Positions 1 to 8,926 of a stretch of DNA of 64,000 nucleotides are shown here, in pieces. Origin of the DNA: an uncultured Buttiauxella sp. (lineage in GTDB: Bacteria; Pseudomonadota; Gammaproteobacteria; Enterobacterales; Enterobacteriaceae); assembly GCA_946480445.1 (NCBI GenBank), contig CAMLJN010000013.1, forward strand, positions 38,840 through 102,839, given 5' to 3'. The notes under the pieces were generated by a model. The model saw only the letters and a list, made by a program, of their open reading frames with translations. It ran no database searches and was not told the origin of the DNA. The position numbers and the translations under genes were made by a program. Within the stretch, counting starts at the first letter, position 1. Every line of letters begins with the position of its first letter.

Positions 1-74
1 AAATGAACAGGGTTACGATCCCCTGAGAACTCAGCCCAGCGTTCAGCATCCTTGAGGGTGTAACAATAGTTCAC
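1..74 (-). CDS. MaoC-like hotdog dehydratase, N-terminal fragment (runs off window)
   Basis: A GTG start overlaps the stop of the upstream ketosynthase gene (sequence GTGA) and opens a frame that stays open to the window edge. The visible 24 residues include WAEFSGDRNPVHF, which resembles the segment near the active site of MaoC-type (R)-hydratases and dehydratases (typically F-x-x-x-S-G-D-x-N-P-x-H with Asp and His catalytic). Such hotdog enzymes remove water from or add it to 3-hydroxyacyl or enoyl thioesters. The overlap and shared strand make it the next gene of the accessory operon. Only the N-terminus can be seen, so substrate and length are unknown. Confidence 0.6.
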   Translation of the reverse strand, partial: MNYCYTLKDAERWAEFSGDRNPVH

Positions 75-1327
75 TGTGTATCCGCCCCAATCACCAGCGC
101 AGCATTCGCGCCCCCGAAGCCAAAGCTCAGGTTGAGAGTATTTTTTAACCTGCCGGGACGATGCCCCTCGCGGATGTAATCGAGGTCGCACTGCGGATCG
201 CTGCGCTGCAAATGACAGGTAGCAGGCATGACCTGGTGCTCAAGCGCCTGTAAGCAGACGATCGTTTCAAAGCTTCCCGCCGCCGCGATGAGATGCCCGC
301 TGTAAGATTTGGTGCTGGATACCGGCGTTTGCCACGCGGCCTCACCGAATGCCAGCTTAATTGCGTCGGTTTCGTTAAGATCGTTAAGCGGCGTTGAGGT
401 ACCGTGGGCGTTGATATAGTCAATCTCCTCAGGCCGCAATCTCGCCTGCGCCAGCGCCCGTTCTATGGTCCTGACGCGGGCCACTTTATCGTCCGCCGGC
501 GCGGTAAAATCAACGGCGTCAGAATAATTGCCGTAGCCTTTAACCTCCCCCAAAATCCTTGCGCCACGCGCCAGGGCGGCATTTCGTTCTTCCAGGCAGA
601 CCACAGCCGCCCCTTCCGACAGCACAAAGCCGCTACGGTCGAGGCTGAAGGGACAGCACGCCCGGGTTATATCCTCTTCTTCGCTGGTCAGTGCACCCAG
701 CACATCTATATCCCATACCGAAGCGGAACTGCGCAGGGACTCCCCCCCCCCGGCGAGCATCATGGACGCTCGTCCGCTGCGGATCGCTTCACAGGCATCG
801 CCGATGGCCATAGTGCCGGTGGCGCAGGCCGCAACCGGGGTGCTTTGATAACCTCTTAATCCCCAGTACTGGCTACAGGCGGCCGTGGCAACATTCGGCA
901 TTGACATAATACTGCCGAACGGCGAGCCAAGGTTTAATCGCATGTACTGCTGGTTGTTGGCATAGCTTTCATCCTGCCCCGCCCAGCCGGTGCCAACTAT
1001 CGTGCCGCACTCAAGTAAATCGTAGTAATCCCCGGGCTGCCCCCCGCCGAACGCCATGCCGATCGCTTCCTGTGCCGCCGCCACGGCCAGGCGGGCAAAG
1101 CGGGGCAGCCTGCGGCGAATGGCCGCAGGGAGTGTTTTGATATCGGGTTCGTTATCAATCAGGCCGAAGAAATGGGCTTTGATGCCCTGCTCTCGCCAGT
1201 CGTAATAGCGGTACCCGAGCTGGTAAGCCATTATTGCCGACCAGCTTGCCGCTGCGCTGTTGCCAAGCGGCGTAATCGCGCCATAGCCGGTGATCACCAC
1301 GCGTCGTGGTAAAGAGTCATGACTCAT
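71..1327 (-). CDS. Beta-ketoacyl-ACP synthase (FabF-like ketosynthase)
   Basis: A 418-residue condensing enzyme of the KAS I/II family, which extends acyl chains by decarboxylative condensation with malonyl-ACP. The N-terminus RRVVITGYGAITPLG is typical. The nucleophile Cys lies in VAACATGTMAIG, the two His in NAHGTSTPLND and SGHLIAAAG, with the Lys in TKSYSGH, so it looks catalytic rather than a chain-length factor. The start MSHDSL at 1327 is preceded by AAGGA; an ATG at 1357 lies further inside the upstream gene. It overlaps the outer-membrane gene stop by 11 bases and the next gene start by 4. A run of ten G (742-751, coding strand) encodes part of LAGGGES. Its role beside a peptide exporter is inferred only from position; aryl-polyene-type or acyl-peptide pathways are possible. 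Confidence 0.85.
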   Translation of the reverse strand: MSHDSLPRRVVITGYGAITPLGNSAAASWSAIMAYQLGYRYYDWREQGIKAHFFGLIDNEPDIKTLPAAIRRRLPRFARLAVAAAQEAIGMAFGGGQPGDYYDLLECGTIVGTGWAGQDESYANNQQYMRLNLGSPFGSIMSMPNVATAACSQYWGLRGYQSTPVAACATGTMAIGDACEAIRSGRASMMLAGGGESLRSSASVWDIDVLGALTSEEEDITRACCPFSLDRSGFVLSEGAAVVCLEERNAALARGARILGEVKGYGNYSDAVDFTAPADDKVARVRTIERALAQARLRPEEIDYINAHGTSTPLNDLNETDAIKLAFGEAAWQTPVSSTKSYSGHLIAAAGSFETIVCLQALEHQVMPATCHLQRSDPQCDLDYIREGHRPGRLKNTLNLSFGFGGANAALVIGADTQ

Positions 1328-2717
1328 CAGATTGTCCTTTTCTGTGGTTTTCATCAATGTCGGCCCCGCCCAGCGCCAGCCACAGCTTCATCGTGGCGCT
1401 GAGGTAGCTGTAGTGCAGGCTTGCCAGGTTTATCTCACTGCTAAGTAGCGCATCCCTCGCCTCCAGTAAGTTCTGCAATGAGAGGGCTCCTGCCCGGTAC
1501 TGACTTTGTGCCAGCGTTACGCGCTGCTGGCTAAGCCTGAAGTTTTCTAACTGGTTTTGGCGCTGCTGGAAAAAGCTTGCCCGCTGCGTCATGGCGGTAT
1601 CGACCTCCGCAAGTGCGGTATAGACCGAGTGGCGAAAGTCTATTGCAGCCTCCTGAACCTGAAGATCGGATTGCGCGATGGTCAGCTGCACGGTATTCCA
1701 CTGCATAAAGGGCAACGCGATAACGCCCCCCAGCGTGCTTGCGGGGTTGCTGAACCACTGCCTGAAAGCTGCGCTCCCGGCATTCAACGTGGCGTCAAGA
1801 GATAAGGAAGGGAAGAAGCTGAGCCGGGCCACGTCCGATCCGGCAAGAGCCGCGCGCAGTCGCCACTCGCTCGCCTGCACATCGGGCCTGCGCGCGAGTG
1901 CCTCTACCGGCAGGCTTTGCGCCACCGCAATCTGCTGCGTGAAATCCTGTCGCTTTCTCTGCGGCAGATGAATCAGCGGCGAACCATTAAAGAGCAATGC
2001 CTGCGCATTACGCGCGCTCTCACGCTGCTGCATAAAGCTCGCAAGCTGGTTTTGTTTATCCCGCAGGGATTGCTGGGCCTGCAAATAATCAATGCGTCCC
2101 ACGGCACCAGCCGCATAGCGCGAGGCCACCAGCTGTAAGGTGCGTTCGGCCAGCGTGAGCGCCTCCTGTTGACTGGCAACCTGCTGGTTGAGCATGGCTA
2201 TCTGCCAGTAAAAATCAGCCGTCGTACCGATAAGCGTCAGGGCCGTATTCTGTCGATCCAGCGCGGTGGCTTTAACCAGCCACTCCTGCTGTTTGCGGCT
2301 GCTGGACAGTTTCCCCCAGAGATCCAGTTCGTAGCTCAGGGAGTATGACGCGCTGTAATTTTCAGCCGGGTTGGCGCTGCCTTTCAGATTTTGGCTACGG
2401 TTTGCACTGCCGCCAAGCGTAACGTCCGGCAACAGATTGGTGTTGGTTAATCCCGCTTTTAGCCGCGCCTGCTGTAACAGTAAACCGGCTTTCGCCAGAT
2501 CGTTATTGCTCAGCAACATGCGCTCTATGACTGAGGAAAGGAGCGGATCGTTAAAACTCTGCCACCAGTGTGGCGTGCCCCGCAGCCAGGCCGGGCCGCT
2601 ATCGCGCAAACGCCAGTCGTCAGGCACCGAAATCATCGGGCGCTGATAATCGCTTTCCAGCGCCGAGCCGCACCCGCTTAACGCGGTAATAGTGAGGAGC
2701 ACAATTGCTGGTTTCAT
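1317..2717 (-). CDS. NodT-family outer-membrane efflux lipoprotein (TolC-like)
   Basis: A 466-residue protein that would form the outer-membrane channel of a tripartite exporter. Its N-terminus [17 protein letters not shown] has a lipobox (LSGC), as in NodT/OprM-type factors that are lipoproteins, unlike TolC itself. WWQSFNDPLL is the usual start of the mature domain, and two long coiled repeats rich in Gln and Ala follow (around residues 75-250 and 290-440), as in OEP proteins. It overlaps the MacB-like gene upstream by 4 bases and the ketosynthase downstream by 11. Context suggests that it serves the MacAB-like pump, the C39 exporter, or both. Confidence 0.88.
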   Translation of the reverse strand: MKPAIVLLTITALSGCGSALESDYQRPMISVPDDWRLRDSGPAWLRGTPHWWQSFNDPLLSSVIERMLLSNNDLAKAGLLLQQARLKAGLTNTNLLPDVTLGGSANRSQNLKGSANPAENYSASYSLSYELDLWGKLSSSRKQQEWLVKATALDRQNTALTLIGTTADFYWQIAMLNQQVASQQEALTLAERTLQLVASRYAAGAVGRIDYLQAQQSLRDKQNQLASFMQQRESARNAQALLFNGSPLIHLPQRKRQDFTQQIAVAQSLPVEALARRPDVQASEWRLRAALAGSDVARLSFFPSLSLDATLNAGSAAFRQWFSNPASTLGGVIALPFMQWNTVQLTIAQSDLQVQEAAIDFRHSVYTALAEVDTAMTQRASFFQQRQNQLENFRLSQQRVTLAQSQYRAGALSLQNLLEARDALLSSEINLASLHYSYLSATMKLWLALGGADIDENHRKGQSDES

Positions 2718-4666
2718 TCGCGAGCCAGAGCCTCCGTCGGTTGCAACCGGGCAGCATTACGCGCCGGGAAGAAGCCAAAACCAAGACCAATTAACGCGGA
2801 GAAACCGCAGGCCAGTACAATGGGTGACCAGGTGAAAATCAGGCTGAGTTCATCCGTCAGCCAGGCGAAAATCAGGCCGCCCAGCAGCGAGCAGGCAATA
2901 CCCGCAGCCCCCCCAAGCACACAAATCGTCATCGCTTCGATGAGAAACTGCAGCATGATGTCACCGGGTCTTGCCCCGACGGAGAGCCGGATACCAATCT
3001 CGTGCGTTCTTTCCGTGACGGACACCAGCATGATATTCATCACGCCGACCCCTCCTACCAGCAGAGAAATGCCCGCGATTGCCGTTATCAACAGGCGCAT
3101 AGAAGCGGAGGCTTTCTGCATGGCCCGGGTCATTTGATCGTTAGTCACAGTAAAAAAGTCACGCTGTCCATGCAGGCGATCCAGGCGTGCTTCAATAGCA
3201 GTCTGCGCCTTTTGCAGCGGATAGCCCTCCACGACCCGCAGAGCAATGGCCTCGATGGGCATATCCCCGGACATACGTGACAGTAGCGCGGTATAAGGCA
3301 TCCAGGCGCTCGGCAAAGAGCCTGAAAACTGATGACCTTTACGTTCTGCAACCCCGAGAACCCGGAATGGCACGCCGCCAATCTGGATGATTTTCCCCTT
3401 TACCTCTTCCTCCACACCGAACAGCGTTTTCGCCAGTTCCGGATCGATGATGACCACCGGCTCGCTTTCATCGACATCGGCCTGAGTAAAACCATTACCC
3501 TGGATAAAACGGAAACCCTGCACGCGGAAATAGCCGTGGCTCACTCCGGACAGAGAAACCATTACGCTTTTAGCGCCGCGGATAGTCCGGGTAAATTTAC
3601 TCACCACCGGAGAAAGACTGTCCACATAAGGTAGCGTCGCCAGATCATCGACATCGCTCAGCTTAAGAGACCGTTCGTAATCAGGACGTGGTGTATCCCA
3701 GCCTGACCCCGGCCGTATTTCAATGGTGCTGGTGCCGAGCTGGCTGATTTCGGCGAGGATGCTTTGCCTTGCCCCTTCGCCTGCGGCCACAGAAGTGACC
3801 ACGGATGCAATACCGATAATAATGCCCAGCATGGATAAAAATGCGCGAATACGGTGTCCGAGAATGGCGCGCCACGCCATGCGAATGGCTTCCCGGATGC
3901 CGGCTCCCAGCGCGGAGTGCCCCCTGTTCCCGAGCGAGGGCAAAGCCTGACGATTGATGCAATCGCGCGCAACGGGGTTGCGTTCATCTGAGACGATTTC
4001 ACCGTCGCTTATATGGAGGATGCGCTGAGCCTGGGCGGCGATGTCAGGGTCGTGGGTGACAAGAATAATGGTATGCCCGGCCTCGTTTAACGAACGCAAA
4101 ATGCCCATCAGCTCCTGACCGCTGGTGCGGTCGAGCGCGCCGGTAGGCTCGTCGGCAAGGATAATTTCCGCGCCGTTCATCAGGGCACGCGCTATGCTGA
4201 CGCGCTGCTGCTGTCCACCCGACAGCTGAGCGGGTTTGTGCAGCATCCGCGATTGCAGGCCAAGCCTGCTCAGCAGGTATTCCGCCCGCTGTCGGCGTTC
4301 GTCTGCCGACAGCGCCGTATAAAGCGCCGGAACCTCAACGTTTTCCGTTGCAGACAGGTAGGGGATCAGATGATAACGCTGGAAAATAAAGCCAATATTC
4401 TGGCTACGCAGCTGCGCCAGCTCGTCAGGGTCTGCCTGCTGCATGGACCGCGATTTTATGACCACTTTCCCTTCGTCAGGCCTGTCCAGACAGCCGATGA
4501 GATTCATCAGCGTCGACTTTCCCGAGCCGGAAGCGCCAACGATGGCAACCATCTCCCCCCGCTGGATGGTCAAAGACACGTTAGTGAGCACGGTGACTTT
4601 TTCTTCCCCGGCCCAAAAGCAGCGGGAGACGTTCTCAAGGGCAATCACCGGGTTATCCTTAACCAT
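2714..4666 (-). CDS. MacB-like ABC transporter with periplasmic and FtsX domain
   Basis: A 650-residue fused ATPase-permease of the MacB family. The N-terminal nucleotide-binding domain has Walker [10 protein letters not shown], signature [15 protein letters not shown] and Walker [13 protein letters not shown]. After a linker comes the first membrane helix (around residue 270), a large periplasmic MacB-PCD domain, and three C-terminal helices containing the conserved [14 protein letters not shown] segment. MacB pumps are mechanotransmitters that drive periplasmic substrates through an adaptor and an outer-membrane channel. I take MVKDNP at 4666 as the start: it overlaps the adaptor stop and has GGAG eight bases upstream. 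An ATG 21 bases further up is possible. Confidence 0.9.
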   Translation of the reverse strand: MVKDNPVIALENVSRCFWAGEEKVTVLTNVSLTIQRGEMVAIVGASGSGKSTLMNLIGCLDRPDEGKVVIKSRSMQQADPDELAQLRSQNIGFIFQRYHLIPYLSATENVEVPALYTALSADERRQRAEYLLSRLGLQSRMLHKPAQLSGGQQQRVSIARALMNGAEIILADEPTGALDRTSGQELMGILRSLNEAGHTIILVTHDPDIAAQAQRILHISDGEIVSDERNPVARDCINRQALPSLGNRGHSALGAGIREAIRMAWRAILGHRIRAFLSMLGIIIGIASVVTSVAAGEGARQSILAEISQLGTSTIEIRPGSGWDTPRPDYERSLKLSDVDDLATLPYVDSLSPVVSKFTRTIRGAKSVMVSLSGVSHGYFRVQGFRFIQGNGFTQADVDESEPVVIIDPELAKTLFGVEEEVKGKIIQIGGVPFRVLGVAERKGHQFSGSLPSAWMPYTALLSRMSGDMPIEAIALRVVEGYPLQKAQTAIEARLDRLHGQRDFFTVTNDQMTRAMQKASASMRLLITAIAGISLLVGGVGVMNIMLVSVTERTHEIGIRLSVGARPGDIMLQFLIEAMTICVLGGAAGIACSLLGGLIFAWLTDELSLIFTWSPIVLACGFSALIGLGFGFFPARNAARLQPTEALARE

Positions 4667-5825
4667 TAGCCTGCTCCGCCTCTCCAAGCACCACGAACTC
4701 GCCTTCGGTTAAGCCCTGCTTAACCTCCGCATACTGGAGATCGTTAATGCCAATCGTCACCCAGCGGGAAACGATTTGTTCATTCTGCTTAACCTGTACC
4801 CGATAGCGATCTTTTCCCTGCGGCTTTCCGAGGGCGGCGACGGGAATACGTATGGCGTCTTTTGCCCTGTCGGTGATGATAAAAACCTGGGCCGTCATTG
4901 AGGTCCGCAGCTTACGGTCAACGTTTGCCACATTAAAAACGCCGCTGTAGTAAACCGCTGAAGGCTGCTGAGCATTGCTCCCTGGGGACACATCCTGCTG
5001 TAAAGCATCGTCCGGCACTTCCTGAATGGTGCCCATTACTCCCTGGTAGCGGTGCTGCGGATCGGCCACTACGTAGAACCAGAGCGGCTGACCGGGACGA
5101 ACTTTGAGGATGTCCGTTTCGGAGATGCGCGTGTGCACATTCATCGTATCCACTTTCGCCAGCACAAGGATCGTCGGCGCTGTCTGGGAGGAGACAATAG
5201 TCTGCCCCTCGCGCGTAATAATGCCCAGCACGGTGCCGTCGACCGGCGCCAGAATGCGGGTGAATCCGAGATTGGCTTTGGCCGTCTCAAGCGCCATCTC
5301 CGCCTGAATAATTTGCGCCTCATTGACGTGCACCAGCGCCATCTGAGATTCGAACTGTGCCTGCGCCTTTTCCATTTCGCTCTGCACCGCAGCCCCATCG
5401 CGCGCCATGATGCGCTGACGCTTCAGCTCCTGCTGGTACTGTTTAAGCAGCGAGCCGGCGGCCATTTTCTGCGCCCGGGCGCTTTGCAGCTCCGCCTGCG
5501 ACTTACGCAGCTCATTTTCCTGAAGCGTGGCATCAATTTCTGCCAGCAGCTGACCTTTGCGAACCTGGTCGCCCTGCGCAACATACAGTTTCTTCAGCTG
5601 CCCGTTAACCTGCGCCCCCACATTCACCTGCTGAGCAGGTTTGAGTACACCGGTGGCAAGCACGGTCTTTTCAATATCGCCACGCGTAATCTGCTCGGTG
5701 AGCAGCTGCGGTCGGACAACCTGAGCGCTATGCCAGATCCAGATACCGGCCATGACTGATGCGGCAAAAAGTGTCGCCACGGCAATCAGCACGCTGCTTT
5801 TTTTGGGGATGACCAAAGGCGCCAT
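4659..5825 (-). CDS. MacA-like periplasmic adaptor (membrane fusion protein)
   Basis: A 388-residue RND/MFP-type adaptor. One N-terminal membrane helix (residues about 10-32) is followed by the lipoyl half-motif region (TGVLKPAQQVNVGAQVNG), a coiled-coil hairpin rich in Gln, Ala and Glu (about 95-175), the second lipoyl part (ILAPVDGTVLGI) and beta-barrel and membrane-proximal domains. MacA-type adaptors bridge an inner-membrane ABC protein and an outer-membrane channel. The ATG overlaps the stop of the C39-ABC gene (TGATG), and the 3-prime end overlaps MacB, so translation is probably coupled. It is the only adaptor in the visible cluster, so whether it serves one or both ABC proteins is unknown. 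Confidence 0.88.
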   Translation of the reverse strand: MAPLVIPKKSSVLIAVATLFAASVMAGIWIWHSAQVVRPQLLTEQITRGDIEKTVLATGVLKPAQQVNVGAQVNGQLKKLYVAQGDQVRKGQLLAEIDATLQENELRKSQAELQSARAQKMAAGSLLKQYQQELKRQRIMARDGAAVQSEMEKAQAQFESQMALVHVNEAQIIQAEMALETAKANLGFTRILAPVDGTVLGIITREGQTIVSSQTAPTILVLAKVDTMNVHTRISETDILKVRPGQPLWFYVVADPQHRYQGVMGTIQEVPDDALQQDVSPGSNAQQPSAVYYSGVFNVANVDRKLRTSMTAQVFIITDRAKDAIRIPVAALGKPQGKDRYRVQVKQNEQIVSRWVTIGINDLQYAEVKQGLTEGEFVVLGEAEQANG

Positions 5826-7960
5826 CAATACTCCGCCTCCGCGCTGGTTTTTATGCCAGAGGAAACTGCGCTCAGACTCCCTTCCTGCATTCGATAAACA
5901 CGGTCAAACATCGTCAGTACGGTTTCGCTGTGGGTAACGGTAATCAACGTTTTGTTATAGTCGTGACAGTGTTGCCGCAGGCTTGCCATGACCTGATGCG
6001 CCGTTTTCTCATCAAGATTCGCCGTAGGCTCATCCAGCACCAGGACAGGCCGGTCGCTGAATAATGCCCGGGCCAGCAGCAGCCGCTGACGCTGGCCTAA
6101 TGAGAGCGCCGCATGGCTTTCACGGATTAACGCTTTTTTCCCGCCGGGCAATCCGGCAATGGCGTCTGCCAGCTGCAGATCCTGAAGCGATTTTTCAATC
6201 CGGTGGTAATCCCGCTGGCTGACCTCCCTTTTGAAAAGCGTGATGTTTTGTTCGACCGAGGCGTTAAACAAAATATCTTCCTGGCTTTGCAGGAAAAAAA
6301 GGTCATGCAGCTGCTGCGCCCTGAGGATCTCGCCGTCCACTGCTATGCCGCCTTGTTGCAGCGGCAGCAAACCTGCGATCACTTTAAGAAGCGTGCTTTT
6401 TCCTGCCCCTGACTCGCCGACGATGGCAATGCACTCCCCACGCTTCAGGGTCAGGGATACCCCGCCGATCACCGGCTGCTGGCTGTTCCACGCAAAACCG
6501 ATATCGTGGTATTCAAGGCAGCCGAAGTTAACGGGTGTCGCAGCAGGCAGCGCCGAGGTTTGCTGTAGCGTTTTTTTAGGCGGGAAAAGGTCCTGAGCCC
6601 GGGTATCAATGACGTGCAGCTGGTTTTTTTGTAGTACAGCAAAGAAAATCTGCGTGATGTAACCTGTAAAAATTTCGCGCACGAAGCTGTAGGCGAAAAA
6701 CTCCCCCGGACTCAGCGCGCCGCTTTTCAGCATTGGCAAAGCCAGCAGCATAAAGAACACCATTTCCAGGCTGCCAATCAGCTGGTAAAGGCTGCTTTTA
6801 ACCTGCTCGTACACCTTTTGTTTTTGCTGGCAGGCGAATAAGTCCTGGGCAAAGCCTGCGAATTCACGCTGGCGAAAGCTGGATAACCCTGCGGATTTGA
6901 TGGTGGAGAAACCCTGAATCGTTTCCAGCAAAAAATCGCTCTGTGCTGCGCTTTTGCTCTGCAACTGCTGGGTAAAATAACGGTCACGATAGATAGCCCA
7001 GACGCTTATCAGCCCCATCAAGGTCACACCGGCCGCGGAGACTGCGGCCAAAACCGGACTCATATAGCCCATCACGCCCAGCGCAATGACGCCAACCAGC
7101 CAGTCGATACGCAGGCCGTTGTCCAGCTCAATTTTCTGCGCTGCCGCCATCTGCCAGCTGGAAAAACGGCTAAAGACTTCCCCGGGCGCTCTTTTATCAA
7201 AAAAGGTCAGCGAGTTTGCCAGCAGTCTGGAAAAGCCCGCCACGCTGCGCGTAACGACAAACCTTTTCACAAAGCGTTCCGTCAGAATACGCACACCAAG
7301 CGCAAGCAGAGTTGAGACAGCAAATGCCAGCAGGTAAAGACCCCATGGAAACTCGGTGCTCTCTTCGGGTGACAGCACGCCGTTGATCGCTGAGCTAACC
7401 ATCGTCGGCATAATGAAGAGCGTGAGTGAAATCAGGAAGGCCAGCACCATCAGACGATAAATCCCCGGCTGACGGGCCGTTTCTGACAGGCTCATGCATT
7501 TCAGCCAGCTCCAGCGCCCCGCACGGGCGACCTGGCGTAAGGCTTCCGGATCCGGCTGAGTTTCATCATCCAGCACGATCGCATAGCCGCTGATGTCACT
7601 TTTCAGCGCCGCAACGGGCAGCAATTGCTGCCCTATTGCCGGGTTGATCACGCAGACATGGCTTCCTTTACGCCAGGCGAGCAGAACATAGTGGTTTGCG
7701 CCATAGTGCAAAATTGCCGGCAGCGGCAGCTCACCAACTTCATCGACATCAAACAGCACCGGCCAGGCGGGCAGCGCCAGCTCGGACAGAATGTCACACA
7801 GCGTCGCAAGCGATGTGCCGTGCGGCGATGGAGGGAAACGTTCACGCAGGGTTTCAAGCGGCGCCTCTATACCCTGTGTCTGGGCAAGCATCGCGATGCA
7901 GGCTAAGCCGCACTCGTTGGTTTCTCCCTGAAAAACCCCCGTCGGGATAATCTTTTCCAT
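5825..7960 (-). CDS. C39 peptidase-containing ABC exporter (bacteriocin/microcin type)
   Basis: A 711-residue protein with three parts. Residues 1-130 form a C39 cysteine peptidase domain: Gln11 and Cys17 in QGETNECGLACIAML, and His in LHYGANHYVLLAW. About five or six membrane helices follow (165-440), then an ATPase domain with Walker A GESGAGKST, signature LSLGQRQR and Walker B VLVLDEPTANLD. Enzymes of this type cleave a leader after Gly-Gly and export the mature peptide (CvaB, LagD, PCAT). The residue normally Asp in the DPAxG motif is Asn here (VINPAIG). A fitting substrate, with a Gly-Gly leader, is encoded at 9749-9943. The gene lies 18 bases downstream of the acyltransferase. Confidence 0.92.
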   Translation of the reverse strand: MEKIIPTGVFQGETNECGLACIAMLAQTQGIEAPLETLRERFPPSPHGTSLATLCDILSELALPAWPVLFDVDEVGELPLPAILHYGANHYVLLAWRKGSHVCVINPAIGQQLLPVAALKSDISGYAIVLDDETQPDPEALRQVARAGRWSWLKCMSLSETARQPGIYRLMVLAFLISLTLFIMPTMVSSAINGVLSPEESTEFPWGLYLLAFAVSTLLALGVRILTERFVKRFVVTRSVAGFSRLLANSLTFFDKRAPGEVFSRFSSWQMAAAQKIELDNGLRIDWLVGVIALGVMGYMSPVLAAVSAAGVTLMGLISVWAIYRDRYFTQQLQSKSAAQSDFLLETIQGFSTIKSAGLSSFRQREFAGFAQDLFACQQKQKVYEQVKSSLYQLIGSLEMVFFMLLALPMLKSGALSPGEFFAYSFVREIFTGYITQIFFAVLQKNQLHVIDTRAQDLFPPKKTLQQTSALPAATPVNFGCLEYHDIGFAWNSQQPVIGGVSLTLKRGECIAIVGESGAGKSTLLKVIAGLLPLQQGGIAVDGEILRAQQLHDLFFLQSQEDILFNASVEQNITLFKREVSQRDYHRIEKSLQDLQLADAIAGLPGGKKALIRESHAALSLGQRQRLLLARALFSDRPVLVLDEPTANLDEKTAHQVMASLRQHCHDYNKTLITVTHSETVLTMFDRVYRMQEGSLSAVSSGIKTSAEAEY

Positions 7961-7978
7961 GATAATTCTGCGATCCAG

Positions 7979-8926
7979 TCATTCATTGATGAAATACAGG
8001 GAATGAGCGTGCCAGAGCATCCAGTCGCCCGGTCTTATACGCAGGCTTTTCTCAATCATTCCGGGTAACTGCTTTCTGACATCACGGGCCATGACGGGCG
8101 GATGAATATAGATATTTATTTCGCCGTCATCATAAAGAAAATAAAACACCACCTGCGCCGACAGCACCCTCGCCATGCGTATAATCCCGCTATGCAGATT
8201 TGCCGGGCGATCGAACAGGCGGCACGGCAGCTTAGCGGTCTCAGCCCTATTGGTCTGATGCGTATAATCCGGGGTGATATCCGGGAAAATCATGATTTTA
8301 CGCTTAAGTTCGCTGGCTTCTGTCAGGGCCGTCATCAGGCTGTCCGCAATGTCCCGACTGTCACTGTGTATCGAGCAAAAATCCAGGTTCAGACCCGCCT
8401 TCTGCCGTTCCGCCGGTTCGTAGATCTCCGCGCTCGAAGAGACGAGTACCGTAGTGATACCCGGTGAGACGCCCGCGCCGACGATGCCGGCCAGCACGTC
8501 AGAAACCATATGCAGCGGTGCAAGAATGACTGGCGTCCCCGCGCGATGTGCGGTTTCCACTACCCTATTAAGCTGCACGGAACAACGTGCCAGCTCAGCC
8601 AGCAGGCGTTTGTTTCGCCCGCGCGTTGCCGCCATCTCGAGCACCTGACGACGTATTGCCATGGCCGCGTAATCGAGTTCTCCGTCATCGCCCAGCAGCG
8701 CCTGCTTATTTGCCTGCGCAACCTTCGCCCTGTTCTTAAGGCGGCGCCCGCAAAAAGGCAGCGCATATAAGCGGCGCACCAGCCAAATGACCAGTCGGTA
8801 GTTCAAATGATGCAGGAGCACAGAGACAAAAGCCTCAGCAACGCGTCGCCCTCTGGCGCACTGGCGAATCAGATGACTTACGCCGTTCAGCCATGTCAGG
8901 TATGCCCATACGGCGAAAAAGTTCAT
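7979..8926 (-). CDS. LpxL/HtrB-like acyltransferase (LPLAT superfamily)
   Basis: A 315-residue protein resembling Kdo2-lipid A acyltransferases along its length: an N-terminal hydrophobic segment, a central APLHMVSDVLAG block in place of the His-x4-Asp/Glu motif, a FPDITPDYT segment corresponding to the PDHDYG region, and a C-terminal PGDWMLWHAHSLYF block like the PEQYMWLHRRF end of LpxL. The spacing between His and Asp is three residues rather than four, so the active site needs checking. It could move an acyl chain onto lipid A, another envelope lipid, or the exported peptide. The start has GGAGG four bases upstream and overlaps the oxidoreductase stop (TAATG). Confidence 0.7.
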   Translation of the reverse strand: MNFFAVWAYLTWLNGVSHLIRQCARGRRVAEAFVSVLLHHLNYRLVIWLVRRLYALPFCGRRLKNRAKVAQANKQALLGDDGELDYAAMAIRRQVLEMAATRGRNKRLLAELARCSVQLNRVVETAHRAGTPVILAPLHMVSDVLAGIVGAGVSPGITTVLVSSSAEIYEPAERQKAGLNLDFCSIHSDSRDIADSLMTALTEASELKRKIMIFPDITPDYTHQTNRAETAKLPCRLFDRPANLHSGIIRMARVLSAQVVFYFLYDDGEINIYIHPPVMARDVRKQLPGMIEKSLRIRPGDWMLWHAHSLYFINE

